43,867 bases of DNA from an uncultured bacterium. GTDB lineage: Bacteria; Bacillota; Clostridia; Lachnospirales; Lachnospiraceae. The notes beneath the pieces are model-generated. The model saw only the letters and a program-made list of their open reading frames with translations. It was not told where the DNA came from and did not search any database. Position 1 is the stretch's first letter. Each line of letters begins with the position of its first letter. This document shows, one piece after another, positions 16,217-24,958 of the stretch. The position numbers and the translations under genes are program-made. Location: positions 1-43,867 of the forward strand of contig CAOKFN010000040.1 in the NCBI GenBank assembly GCA_948467735.1, given 5' to 3'.

Positions 16217-16915
16217 ATGATTATAGAAGATAGGATGGCGGCGTTTATCGATTCTTTGGACAGGGGCAATCCTCCGTTTCTGGATGAAATAGAGAAATAT
16301 GCGCTGGAAACGGGAGTGCCCGTTGTGCGCAGAGCCACACAAAGCCTGTTGAAATTTCTGCTTGCGTATTCAAAGCCGAAGAGCGTCTTGGAAGTCGGGA
16401 CTGCAATCGGCTTTTCCGCGCTATTGATGAGCGAGTATGGACCGGAAGACTGTCACATTACCACAATAGAGAAATACGAAAAAAGAATTCCCATAGCGAA
16501 GGACAATTTCAGCCGGGCGGGAAAAGAAGATAAAATTACGCTGTTGGAGGGAGACGCCGCAGATATATTAAAGAAACTTACAGGCCGTTACGATATGGTA
16601 TTTATGGATGCGGCCAAGGGACAGTACTTAAACTTTCTGCCGGACGTTCTGCGGCTGTTATCGCCGGGAGGGCTGCTGATATCGGACAATGTACTTCAGG
16701 AGGGAGATATTATACAGTCGCGTTTCGCGGTAAACAGGCGGGACCGCACGATTCATGCCAGAATGCGGGAATATCTGTATGTACTGAAGCACTCCGACGA
16801 GCTTGAAACGATAATACTTCCCGTAGGAGACGGCGCGGCGCTGACCATAAAAATCAGCGGCGGCAGGCTCCCGCAGGCGGGCGCTGAAACGCAGAGAGCG
16901 GAACAAATTCCCTGA
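16217..16915 (+). CDS. trmR: tRNA 5-hydroxyuridine methyltransferase TrmR (O-methyltransferase family 3)
   Basis: SAM- and metal-dependent O-methyltransferase. TrmR of Bacillus (YrrM) methylates 5-hydroxyuridine at tRNA position 34 to 5-methoxyuridine. The 232 residues show the SAM motif LEVGTAIGFSALLM, the metal-binding VFMDAAKGQY, and GLLISDNVLQEG with the second Asp/Asn pair. The next gene is a U32 protein that could make the 5-hydroxyuridine substrate, matching the Bacillus yrrM-yrrN-yrrO order, which supports this assignment over a generic catechol-type methyltransferase. It begins 8 bases after the MltG-like gene. Confidence 0.85.
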   Translation: MIIEDRMAAFIDSLDRGNPPFLDEIEKYALETGVPVVRRATQSLLKFLLAYSKPKSVLEVGTAIGFSALLMSEYGPEDCHITTIEKYEKRIPIAKDNFSRAGKEDKITLLEGDAADILKKLTGRYDMVFMDAAKGQYLNFLPDVLRLLSPGGLLISDNVLQEGDIIQSRFAVNRRDRTIHARMREYLYVLKHSDELETIILPVGDGAALTIKISGGRLPQAGAETQRAEQIP

Positions 16916-16941
16916 TTGGGAATTAAATTAGAGGTATCATT

Positions 16942-18303
16942 ATGCAGAAAAGAAAAAAGCCGGAGCTGCTGGTTCCGGCAGGCAGTCCGGAGGTATTGCA
17001 CACGGCGGTTATTTACGGCGCGGATGCGGTTTATATCGGCGGAGAGGCATTTGGACTGCGCGCCAAGGCCAAGAATTTTTCTCCTGAGGAAATGGCGGAA
17101 GGAATTGCGTTCGCCCATTCCCATGGGGTAAAGGTGTATGTCACCGCCAATATTCTGGCCCACAATGAGGATTTGGACGGGGCGCGGGAATATTTCCGGG
17201 AGCTTCGGGACATGAAGCCGGAGCATTGCGACGCGCTGATTCTCTCCGACCCGGGGATGTTTGATATTGTGAAGGAGGTCTGGCCCGAGGTGGAAATCCA
17301 TATTTCCACCCAAGCCAACAATACCAATTATCAAACGTTTCTGTTTTGGTGGAAACAGGGGGCGAAACGAGTGGTTTCCGCAAGGGAATTATCTCTGAGG
17401 GAAATAAAAGAGATTCGAGAGCGGATACCTAAGGAAATGGAGATAGAATGTTTTGTCCACGGCGCTATGTGCATATCTTATTCGGGCCGTTGTCTGCTGA
17501 GCAGCTATTTTACGGGCCGGGATGCGAACCAAGGCGCATGTACGCACCCCTGCCGATGGAAATATGCGGTGGTGGAGGAGACAAGGCCGGGGGAATACTT
17601 TCCGGTATATGAGAATGAACGGGGGACTTTTCTCTTTAATTCCAAAGATTTATGCATGGTAGAGCATATCCCTGAGCTGGTGGAGGCGGGGATTGACAGT
17701 CTGAAAATTGAAGGGCGCATGAAAACGGCGCTTTATGCTGCGACAGTGGCGAGAACTTACCGCAGGGCCATAGACGATTACTTTGAATCGGAGGAGACGT
17801 ATGCCTCCCGCATGGACTGGTATCGGGCGGAGATTGCCAAGTGTACCCACCGTCGGTTCTCCACGGGATTTTATTTTGGAAAGCCTTCGGAGGACGCGCA
17901 GATTTATGACAACGGCACTTATGTAAATGAATATACCTATCTGGGGATGGCGGAAGAGGTACGGGCGGGAGGCGGACTGCCTTGGCTTCAAGACGCTGCG
18001 GCGAGGGACGGGGAGACGGCTGCTTCGGATAAAGGGAAGCCGGAGCAGGAATTCTACTCGGCGCAAGGGAAATCGAACCTATTGGTACGTTTTGAACAGC
18101 GCAATAAATTTTCCGTGGGAGACGTCATTGAGATTATGAAACCGGATGGGCAGAATTTATCGGCCCTTGTAAAAGCCATGTACAATGAACAGGGGGAGGC
18201 TGTGGAAAGCTGCCCCCACGCCAGACAGACATTGTGGGCGGAATTTTCTGAGAGGGTGGAGAAATATGATATTTTAAGGCGGAAAGCCGGCGCGTCTGAA
18301 TAA
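16942..18303 (+). CDS. trhP: U32 family tRNA hydroxylation protein TrhP
   Basis: Peptidase U32 family member. TrhP proteins (YegQ in E. coli, YrrN/YrrO in Bacillus) act with prephenate in making 5-hydroxyuridine at wobble position 34 of tRNA; they are not proven peptidases. The 453 residues contain the U32 signature ECFVHGAMCISYSGRCLLS and GACTHPCRW, whose cysteines bind an Fe-S cluster in the family. SLKIEGRMKTALYAATV and a C-terminal beta-barrel-like extension (NKFSVGDVIEIMKP) follow. A linker at about 340-375 is low-complexity and variable. It lies 26 bases after trmR, so the pair can supply successive steps of one modification. Confidence 0.87.
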   Translation: MQKRKKPELLVPAGSPEVLHTAVIYGADAVYIGGEAFGLRAKAKNFSPEEMAEGIAFAHSHGVKVYVTANILAHNEDLDGAREYFRELRDMKPEHCDALILSDPGMFDIVKEVWPEVEIHISTQANNTNYQTFLFWWKQGAKRVVSARELSLREIKEIRERIPKEMEIECFVHGAMCISYSGRCLLSSYFTGRDANQGACTHPCRWKYAVVEETRPGEYFPVYENERGTFLFNSKDLCMVEHIPELVEAGIDSLKIEGRMKTALYAATVARTYRRAIDDYFESEETYASRMDWYRAEIAKCTHRRFSTGFYFGKPSEDAQIYDNGTYVNEYTYLGMAEEVRAGGGLPWLQDAAARDGETAASDKGKPEQEFYSAQGKSNLLVRFEQRNKFSVGDVIEIMKPDGQNLSALVKAMYNEQGEAVESCPHARQTLWAEFSERVEKYDILRRKAGASE

Positions 18304-18364
18304 TCCTTCCCCTATAGGGGTATCGTAGTGGAGAGACAGAACTTTATGCTAGGAGGAATGGAAC

Positions 18365-19339
18365 ATGTGTACGGCGGCAACATATCGGACAAAGGATTTC
18401 TATTTTGGGCGTACTTTGGATTACGATTTTTCTTACGGAGAGGAGATTACGGTGACGCCCCGCTGCTATCCCTTTCATTTCCGCAGAATGGGAGAGTTGA
18501 ATAAGCATTATGCGCTGATAGGAATGGCCCATATTGAGGAGGAGTACCCCCTGTACTATGAGGCGATGAACGAAAAAGGACTTGGAATGGCGGGGCTGAA
18601 TTTCGTGGGGAATGCGGTTTATCGGGAAGCGGCGCAGGAAAAGGACAATGTGGCGGTTTTTGAACTGATACCATGGGTTCTTGGCCAATGTGCATCGGTG
18701 AAGGAGGCAAGGGCGCTGCTGGGCAAATTGAATCTGATCGATATACCTTTTGACGAAAAACTGCCCACGGCCCAGCTCCATTGGCTGATTGCGGACCGCG
18801 AGGAAGCCGTTACGGTGGAATCGGTTCAGGAGGGAATCCGGATTTATGAGAATCCTGTGGGAGTGCTGGCAAATAATCCCCCTTTTGACGAGCAGATGTT
18901 TCAGCTGAATAATTATATGCGCCTGTCGCCAAGAGATCCTGAAAATCATTTTTCAAGCAGTCTGCCCCTGCAAATTTACAGCCGCGGTATGGGAGCCTTG
19001 GGGCTTCCGGGGGATTTGTCCTCCGGTTCCCGTTTTGTCAGGGCTTCTTTTGTCAAAATGAATTCCATTTCCGGAGATTCGGAGGCGGAGAGCGTCAACC
19101 AATTCTTTCATATTCTTGGTTCCGTGGAACAGCAGAGGGGCTGCTGCTGTCTGGCGGACGGAAAGCATGAAATTACGATATATACCTGCTGCTGCAATGC
19201 TCAAAAGGGAAGGTATTATTATACGACCTATGGAAATCACCAGATTTCCGCAGTGGATATGTGGAAGGAGGATTTGGACGGAACTTCCTTGGCGAAGTAT
19301 CCGCTGGTGGAAGGGGAGAAGATTAACATGCAGAACTAA
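18365..19339 (+). CDS. Choloylglycine (bile salt) hydrolase family enzyme
   Basis: Ntn-hydrolase of the linear amide C-N hydrolase family. The 324 residues begin MCT, so Cys2 becomes the nucleophile after Met removal. Other expected active-site positions are present: R16 and D19 (FGRTLDYDF), N79 (NEKGLGMAGLNF), N170 (GVLANNPPFDEQ) and R223 (LPGDLSSGSRFVR). YYTTYGNHQISAVDM is like the C-terminal block of the clostridial bile salt hydrolase. Established: this family deconjugates glycine/taurine bile salts, and some members cleave penicillin V or acyl-homoserine lactones. Bile salt hydrolase is the most likely activity. There is no signal peptide, so it is cytoplasmic. AGGAGGA lies at 18351, with the palindrome CCCCTATAGGGG (18309-18320) upstream. 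Confidence 0.88.
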   Translation: MCTAATYRTKDFYFGRTLDYDFSYGEEITVTPRCYPFHFRRMGELNKHYALIGMAHIEEEYPLYYEAMNEKGLGMAGLNFVGNAVYREAAQEKDNVAVFELIPWVLGQCASVKEARALLGKLNLIDIPFDEKLPTAQLHWLIADREEAVTVESVQEGIRIYENPVGVLANNPPFDEQMFQLNNYMRLSPRDPENHFSSSLPLQIYSRGMGALGLPGDLSSGSRFVRASFVKMNSISGDSEAESVNQFFHILGSVEQQRGCCCLADGKHEITIYTCCCNAQKGRYYYTTYGNHQISAVDMWKEDLDGTSLAKYPLVEGEKINMQN

Positions 19340-19390
19340 AGAGAATGGTATCAAATCAAGTAACGGAAGAATGAATTTCATATGGCATAA

Positions 19391-19430
19391 ACAGGGGGAA
19401 TCCTTATGGAGCGGGATTTCCCTGTTTTTA
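19391..19430 (+). terminator. Rho-independent terminator after the bile salt hydrolase gene
   Basis: ACAGGGGGAATCC pairs with GGGATTTCCCTGT, followed by TTTTTA. A second perfect 10-base dyad TATGCCCACA/TGTGGGCATA (19429-19438 with 19455-19464) lies directly after it, between the hydrolase gene and the convergent histidine kinase. Confidence 0.85.
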
Positions 19431-19493
19431 TGCCCACAGGCATTTAAAGGGAGGCTGTGGGCATAGCTGACGAGTACGCGGCGCGCGAGGGGG

Positions 19494-21800
19494 TCACTGG
19501 GTGGGGCTTGGAAGTTTCTCCAGCAGGGCTTCGTACATTTTCCTTACCTTTTCTCCATTGGCCTTCACGTAATCAAGATTTCCGTCCTTGCACGCCAGTT
19601 CCAAGGCTTTGGCGGCTTCCGAAAGCTCCACCGCGCCGATGGAAAGGGAGGTGCTTTTCAGGGCATGGACAACAATTCTGTAATTAGCCCAATCCTCTGC
19701 TTCATAGTATTTCAGCAGCTCCGGCGTTTTGTTTCCGTTTTTGTATTCTTGTATCATTTCCAGATAAAAATTTTCATCATTCATACAGTAGGCCATGCCT
19801 GTTTCCGTGTCAAGGCAATCCAGCCGGGCAATGAGTCCCGCAGGGGAGTTATCCTCCAAGGTCTGCATATCCGAAGTTTTTTCTTTGCTCTGGATTTGGG
19901 CAGAACCGCACCCCGAAGGGGTCATGTCGGAAGAACTGCCCGCAGCTTTCTCTTGAACCTGACCCGGACAGGAGGCCTCTTCGGGCGAATGCTCCTTTGG
20001 AGCAGGCTCTTTGGAGGCAGGCAGAAGCTCCGGCCTTAGATATTTCCCCAGCAGTTCCTTCAGCTCTTCTTCCCGGACAGGTTTGGTCAGGTAATCGCTG
20101 AACCCGGCCTTGAGATATTCTTCCCTTGCGCCTAGGATGGCATTGGCGGTCAGCATAACCACAGGGGTGGAGGCGTTGGCAGCGCAGGGCGTCCTGCGCA
20201 TATGACGCAGGGTTTCCACGCCGTCCATCTCCGGCATCATATGATCCAGAAAGATAATATCGTATGACTTTTCCTTGGCCAGTGCAAGGCAGTCTCGGCC
20301 GCTTGCGGCGGTATCCACTTGAATCAGGGTCTCTTTTAAAAGTCCCCGCATGACTTTCAGATTCATTTCCACATCGTCCACCACCAAAATCCTTGCATCG
20401 GGCGCGATAATCTTGTTTTGATGCTGCCGGGAGTCGGAGATAAACTCATGATACCTCTTGGAAAAGTCGCCCAGAGGCTCACGATTGATAACCTTTTGGG
20501 GAATTTTTGCGGTAAATACGGAGCCTAGGCCGTAGATGCTGTCCACGGTGATTTCGCCGCCCATCATTTCCGTCAGGCGTTTGGTCAGATTCAAACCCAG
20601 ACCGGTTCCTTCAATATTCCGATTGCGTTTCTCTTCAAGTCGCTGGAACGAGGCAAAGAGCCTGCTCAAATCCTCTTTTTTGATGCCGATGCCCGTATCC
20701 CGGACTTCAATCACCAAAAGAATGGTATCCTCCCCCGATTCTTGATAGTCGAGGGAAAGGGTGATGCTGCCCTCCTTTGTGTATTTGACCGCATTGGAGA
20801 GCAGATTGTTCATGACCTGCCGCACGCGGACTTCGTCGCCGAACAGCCCGGAAGGGAGCAGGGGATTGATTTTCATCTTAAGCTCCAGCGCTTTGTCCTG
20901 CGCCCGGAAATAAACCATATTATAACAATCGTTTAATATGGAAAACAGTTCATATTCCACCGGCAGGATGTCCATTCTGCCGGATTCGATTTTTGAAATG
21001 TCGAGGATGTCGTTCACGATGGAAAGCAGGGACTGGCTGGCGCTCTGGATATTTTTCGCGTATTCCAGAAGCTGCTCGTCGCCGCATTCCTTCATCAGCA
21101 TGGCGTCCATTCCCAAGATTCCGTTGATGGGAGTGCGGATTTCATGGGACATATTTGCCAGAAACAGGCTTTTGGCGTTATTGGCCGCGTCCGCCTCCTG
21201 CTTCAATTCCAAGAGGCTCTGCCTCTGCCTGTAGTTCTGCAGCTTTGATTGGTGCAGCTTATAAAATCCAAAGCCGGAGCTCACATAGGCCACCACGTAG
21301 AGAAGGGGGAATCTCAGGAAGAAAACATCGCCGTAATCATATTGGACAAAGGACCTCAAAGGGGTATAGAACAGCGCAAATAAATATATCACAAAATAAG
21401 TGGATAATATCATTCCGTTTTTAAAATTCATAATCAGCATGGAGGCCGGGGGAACCAGCAGAATCCACAGAATGGCGAATCCCTCATTGCCGCCCACAAT
21501 GGCGTAAAAACTAAAGAGAGCCATAAAGGAGAGATTGATTCCCACGATGCATGCGGCTTCCTTTTTAAAAATCTGGCAGCACAGCCCCGCAGTCAGGGAC
21601 ACAATGCCTCCAAACAGGGTGGATGCAAGCATAAGCCATGATTTCTGGGTAACGTTAATTATGCTCATAAACAGGAAAAAGACGGTTAGGATATAAGTGA
21701 ACTGGATATAGCGCCGGGCTGCCTGCGTATGTGCGGAAGGCTCATTATCGGGGTTGGTGTTGATATCTTTTATAATGTGTTTGATTTTTTCTTTTAACAA
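19494..21800 (-). CDS. Hybrid sensor histidine kinase (HK-REC-HPt)
   Basis: Membrane-bound multi-step phosphorelay protein of about 768 residues. Six hydrophobic spans occupy about residues 30-180, with no large external sensor domain. HisKA has the phospho-acceptor H219 in FLANMSHEIRTPINGILGM, and the HATPase has DTGIGI and GTGLGL. A receiver domain shows ILVVDDVEMN and IIFLDHMMPEMDG, and the C-terminal HPt has VHALKSTSLSIGA. The REC-HPt linker is long and low-complexity. The start is uncertain: an ATG at 21857 lies inside a promoter-like TTGCGT-17-TACAAT and lacks a ribosome binding site, so the TTG at 21800 (AAAAGG upstream) is preferred. No cognate response regulator with a DNA-binding domain is adjacent. 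It converges with the bile salt hydrolase gene. Confidence 0.9.
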   Translation of the reverse strand: MLKEKIKHIIKDINTNPDNEPSAHTQAARRYIQFTYILTVFFLFMSIINVTQKSWLMLASTLFGGIVSLTAGLCCQIFKKEAACIVGINLSFMALFSFYAIVGGNEGFAILWILLVPPASMLIMNFKNGMILSTYFVIYLFALFYTPLRSFVQYDYGDVFFLRFPLLYVVAYVSSGFGFYKLHQSKLQNYRQRQSLLELKQEADAANNAKSLFLANMSHEIRTPINGILGMDAMLMKECGDEQLLEYAKNIQSASQSLLSIVNDILDISKIESGRMDILPVEYELFSILNDCYNMVYFRAQDKALELKMKINPLLPSGLFGDEVRVRQVMNNLLSNAVKYTKEGSITLSLDYQESGEDTILLVIEVRDTGIGIKKEDLSRLFASFQRLEEKRNRNIEGTGLGLNLTKRLTEMMGGEITVDSIYGLGSVFTAKIPQKVINREPLGDFSKRYHEFISDSRQHQNKIIAPDARILVVDDVEMNLKVMRGLLKETLIQVDTAASGRDCLALAKEKSYDIIFLDHMMPEMDGVETLRHMRRTPCAANASTPVVMLTANAILGAREEYLKAGFSDYLTKPVREEELKELLGKYLRPELLPASKEPAPKEHSPEEASCPGQVQEKAAGSSSDMTPSGCGSAQIQSKEKTSDMQTLEDNSPAGLIARLDCLDTETGMAYCMNDENFYLEMIQEYKNGNKTPELLKYYEAEDWANYRIVVHALKSTSLSIGAVELSEAAKALELACKDGNLDYVKANGEKVRKMYEALLEKLPSPTQ

Positions 21801-21842
21801 TGGATGCTGGTTCCTTTTCTTTTCGTATTTGTTATGTCTATT

Positions 21843-21871
21843 ATTGTACCGTAACATGGCGGAAAACGCAA
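21843..21871 (-). promoter_or_regulatory. possible promoter of the histidine kinase gene
   Basis: Read on the minus strand: TTGCGT (21866-21871), 17-base spacer, TACAAT (21843-21848). If used, translation must start downstream of the ATG at 21857. Confidence 0.4.
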
Positions 21872-22107
21872 TGTTATAATCGTTGGTGAAAAATAATTGT
21901 TGCGGAGGCCATTCTGTGTTATAGTAAATATAGCAGAAACTGGTTCCACAAGATATAAGCTTGAAAGCAGAGAGGTCAATGATAGGAATGCTGCACATGG
22001 GGCCGTATTTTTTATCAGAACCTTGAAAGGCAAGTGCCGATTAGCTATACCCTAGGAAGCAAGGGAGGCTTCCCATAAGCGAATGGTGCGTATAAGAACG
22101 GCGCCTT

Positions 22108-22138
22108 TTGCCAAAGCATGTAACGATAAGTATATAAT
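22108..22138 (+). promoter_or_regulatory. possible promoter of the LRR gene
   Basis: TTGCCA at 22108-22113 with TATATA (17-base spacer) or TATAAT (19-base spacer) at 22131-22138. It lies about 50 bases before the LRR start codon. The rest of the 387-base divergent spacer holds a GGAAGC/GCTTCC stem (22055-22073) but no gene. Confidence 0.45.
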
Positions 22139-22187
22139 AAGGAGAATCAGCAGGTTCCAATAGGTGATATTTAAGGAGGATTTATTT

Positions 22188-23060
22188 ATGGAAGCATATT
22201 ACAGCGACGGACGGGGGCGTTATAGTACGGGGGAAAGCTATGACTGGTTCTATAAATACGAGGACTGCGACGACCCTCAAATCTTTACAAGCAGCGACGG
22301 GCTGTGGACCTATGGTTTTGCAGACCCGGACAACCCTTCCGACGAAATAGAAATCTTACGCTACAATGGCTGTGAAATCAATATAAATATCCCGTCGGTC
22401 ATTGACGGCAGAAAGGTTGTGGCGCTTGACAGCACATTTGACGGCTTCTTCGAGCTGGAAAGCGTTATCGTACCGGAAGGCATTACTGATATCCTTGGCG
22501 CTTTCAACGGATGCGAGGGTCTTAAAAAGGTCGTTCTTCCCCAAAGCCTTGAAAACATAGAATATGGCTTTAACTGCTGTTTTTCCCTTAAGGAAATCAA
22601 GATTCCCCCGAATGTGAAAGATTTTTCCTATGCGTTTATGGGAACGGAGATTGAAAGCATCGATTTCCCGCAGGGAACCCAAAATATCAATAATTCATTT
22701 GCCGACAGTGATTTTATAAAAAAGGTGAGGATACCGGGAAGCGTGCGAAGCACTCATGGGGCGTTCAGCGATTGTGAAAATCTTACGGAGGTTACGATAG
22801 AAGACGGCGTTGAAGGTATTGAAGATTATACATTTTACCACTGTACCTCGCTTATGGAGCTGACCATTCCGGAGAGCGTCAGGACATTTGGAAGGTTTTC
22901 CGTCGGATACATGGAAATAAGAGAATATGTCGATGCGGAGAAAACCGCGTACCGCATCAAAGGAGAATGTATTGTTCCGGGGTTTTGCATCAAAGGGGTG
23001 AAAGGTTCTGCCGCGGAAAAGTACGCGGAGGAGCATCATATACCTTTTTATCCGTTATAA
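22188..23060 (+). CDS. BspA-like leucine-rich repeat protein (LRR_5)
   Basis: A 290-residue protein with an N-terminal Tyr/Asp-rich lead (about 1-65) followed by BspA/Treponema-type leucine-rich repeats of roughly 22-23 residues. Examples are LESVIVPEGITDILGAFNGC, LKKVVLPQSLENIEYGFNCC and LTEVTIEDGVEGIEDYTFYH. The C-terminal VKGSAAEKYAEEHHIPFYPL is the usual end of such repeats. There is no signal peptide or anchor, so it is probably cytoplasmic, unlike surface BspA proteins. The ATG at 22188 has a perfect AAGGAGGA 7 bases upstream and is preferred over the one at 22164. Two hairpins follow before the next gene. Function unknown. Confidence 0.85.
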   Translation: MEAYYSDGRGRYSTGESYDWFYKYEDCDDPQIFTSSDGLWTYGFADPDNPSDEIEILRYNGCEININIPSVIDGRKVVALDSTFDGFFELESVIVPEGITDILGAFNGCEGLKKVVLPQSLENIEYGFNCCFSLKEIKIPPNVKDFSYAFMGTEIESIDFPQGTQNINNSFADSDFIKKVRIPGSVRSTHGAFSDCENLTEVTIEDGVEGIEDYTFYHCTSLMELTIPESVRTFGRFSVGYMEIREYVDAEKTAYRIKGECIVPGFCIKGVKGSAAEKYAEEHHIPFYPL

Positions 23061-23066
23061 CTGCGC

Positions 23067-23113
23067 GGCCTTCTTTAAGGCCTTCCATGGACGCCCGCTG
23101 CCTGCTGCGGGCG
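23067..23113 (+). terminator. two hairpins after the LRR gene
   Basis: GGCCTT/AAGGCC (23067-23082) and CGCCCGC/GCGGGCG (23092-23113), the second followed by CCGACTGTTTT. Possible terminator or processing site; the T-run is offset from the stem. Confidence 0.35.
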
Positions 23114-23134
23114 CCGACTGTTTTGGGGGCGGAA

Positions 23135-23527
23135 ATGCGATTTATTATAGAAAAAGTGGAAATACAGGGCTGTATGACAATCGTTACGGGGGCGTCATCG
23201 ATGGGTATGATGAAGGGAATATGGAAAGGCAGGGAAACGCCCGCCGCGGGAAAAGAATATCATATCGAATTAAGCATAGATAATCCCGAGGAAGCGGACA
23301 TTCCCCGCAAGGGAAAGCAATCCCCCTTTGTATGCCTTCACAATGATATCGTCACGTTTCAGGGGATTTGCGAAGGGATGGACGACGAGGTTTATTATCT
23401 GCGTTTTGATATTGACTGGATGGAGATGCTTGATATTCATGTGACTGCTTTCAAAAAGAAAAAGGGGGAATATATATCGTTTTCAGCCGGCGTCTATGGA
23501 ATTGGGATATATCCTTACACAATATAA
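23135..23527 (+). CDS. hypothetical protein, 130 aa
   Basis: Not recognised. The ATG at 23135 follows a G-rich GGGGGCGGA sequence; the frame is open further upstream, but that part crosses two hairpins and the LRR gene, so it is excluded. The protein looks beta-rich with alternating hydrophobic residues (FIIEKVEIQGCMTIVTGASS, then YHIELSIDNPEEADIP), no membrane segment and no cysteine motif. It is followed 28 bases later by another unrecognised small protein. Its setting among SUKH and LRR proteins suggests, but does not show, an immunity-type role. Confidence 0.6.
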   Translation: MRFIIEKVEIQGCMTIVTGASSMGMMKGIWKGRETPAAGKEYHIELSIDNPEEADIPRKGKQSPFVCLHNDIVTFQGICEGMDDEVYYLRFDIDWMEMLDIHVTAFKKKKGEYISFSAGVYGIGIYPYTI

Positions 23528-23555
23528 TGAAGAATCAGAGAGGAGCAAAAGAAGA

Positions 23556-24026
23556 ATGGATATCGATGATTTTTTAACCGAATTGGAAGGCATAGACTGG
23601 TTTAAGAACAGCGGAATTCCAAATGAGAAATATCATATGATATATTCCATGTATGAGGCATACGACGGATGGAATGAACAGACTTTGGAGGTATGGGAGC
23701 CGAACATATATTTAGTGGAAGACAAAGCATGTGAAGAAATAGGCGACGATGAAATTGACGAGATATTTTCCGCCGTCTGCGAGGCTGTCGAGGATGTGAT
23801 CTGGAACAAATTAGGCGAATTCATGGACAGGCGGAATTTGAGGGAAGAATCCGGGGTGGCGATAGAGCTTTTTGATGCGGTGAAGCGGGATATATGCTGG
23901 GCCTGTATAGAAAGAGTCGTAGGGATGAACGGATTTCATACGGCATTATTAAATATTTATAAAGACGGGTATTTCCCGTGTTCATGGATCGGAGAATACC
24001 CGTCGGGGCAGGCTGTCGTCTTGTGA
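23556..24026 (+). CDS. hypothetical acidic protein, 156 aa
   Basis: Not recognised. The ATG at 23556 has AGAGGAG (23537-23543) and GAAGA upstream, and the sequence is strongly acidic and aromatic: MDIDDFLTELEGIDWFKNSG, then EIGDDEIDEIFSAVCEAVED and a C-terminal NIYKDGYFPCSWIGEYPSG. Predicted mainly helical and soluble. Acidic small soluble proteins beside SUKH family genes are often immunity proteins to polymorphic toxins, but no toxin gene is in this window. It follows the 130-residue gene in what looks like one transcription unit. Confidence 0.7.
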   Translation: MDIDDFLTELEGIDWFKNSGIPNEKYHMIYSMYEAYDGWNEQTLEVWEPNIYLVEDKACEEIGDDEIDEIFSAVCEAVEDVIWNKLGEFMDRRNLREESGVAIELFDAVKRDICWACIERVVGMNGFHTALLNIYKDGYFPCSWIGEYPSGQAVVL

Positions 24027-24094
24027 GAAGCTTGTATCTGCCGGTGAGTTATCCCTGAATGTTGAATGAAATAAAGTTATTTTGGAGGCTGGTC

Positions 24095-24862
24095 ATGAGT
24101 TATGATTTGATGGTATTTCATCCTTTGAAGGTTTCTCATGGATTGGGAGAAGTACGGACATGGTTTCACGCCCATATGGAAGACGATGTGCTTTTGGATA
24201 AGCCGCCGGATATCTTCCGCACATTTTTACAAAGCGTGGAAAAAATTTTCCCGCCGCTCAATCGCTGCCCGGAGGAGCGGCTTGATTATGCCTGCGAGTA
24301 TGGGATACATGAGGATTTTATTTATATGTGTTTTGGGTATTCTGTCGCAAAGGAGGCCCATGAGATTGTGAAGCGTCAGGCAAGGATTGATAATTTAGGC
24401 TTTTGGGATGTCAGCCAGTCCTTTGACAAAACATTTCCGGTTACATTTCCCGGGGATCTATGGCCCATGCTTGCGGAAGCGGAATGGATAAAATACGGCA
24501 GACATTTTGTATATGATTATGAGTCGGTCCGAAAGATTATTGTGCAGATGAAAACGGAGGGACGGAGCAGTTTCTGTCTGACGGACCGATATGGCAATTA
24601 TATGCAGGCCGGGGGGTATCAGGATGCGTTTATCGTGGAACTGCGCAGATATGTGGATGCCGTGACATATGAACAGCTGCGGGCGGATTTGGAAGAGGAG
24701 AGTTCGGAGGAAGAGGCGTCTGCGTCGATTAACGGCTGGGAATTAAAGGCTCCAAGGTCGCAGATTCTGCCGAAAGCCAAAGTATTCCGGCTTTTTCAGG
24801 ACTTTACGGAGGAAATGAAGCTGGAGGAGGGGGAAGTTTTTTGGAAGAGGATCGAAGTTTAG
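24095..24862 (+). CDS. hypothetical protein, MSYDL-type, 255 aa
   Basis: Soluble protein beginning MSYDLMVFHPLKVSHG. The MSYDL start is shared by a loose group of uncharacterised bacterial proteins often found near toxin-immunity loci (recollection, not a search). Other visible segments are YACEYGIHEDFIYMCFGYSV, a FWDVSQSFDKTFPVTFPGDL block, and a charged Glu/Ser-rich linker (about residues 205-220) before a short helical tail. The ATG at 24095 has GGAGG at 24084-24088; the upstream ATG at 24059 lacks a good site. No catalytic motif was recognised. Confidence 0.75.
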   Translation: MSYDLMVFHPLKVSHGLGEVRTWFHAHMEDDVLLDKPPDIFRTFLQSVEKIFPPLNRCPEERLDYACEYGIHEDFIYMCFGYSVAKEAHEIVKRQARIDNLGFWDVSQSFDKTFPVTFPGDLWPMLAEAEWIKYGRHFVYDYESVRKIIVQMKTEGRSSFCLTDRYGNYMQAGGYQDAFIVELRRYVDAVTYEQLRADLEEESSEEEASASINGWELKAPRSQILPKAKVFRLFQDFTEEMKLEEGEVFWKRIEV

Positions 24863-24958
24863 CGAGGCGCTATTGAGCGTAACGATTCCAATAAAACAGG
24901 TATTGGAAGGCGCTGCAGCAAGTGAAACGGAACAACCAGATTGAATAAGGAGCAGAAA

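Noticed and set aside
18309..18320. palindrome CCCCTATAGGGG as a terminator or operator
   Set aside because: Too short and without a T-run; noted only as context for the bile salt hydrolase gene.
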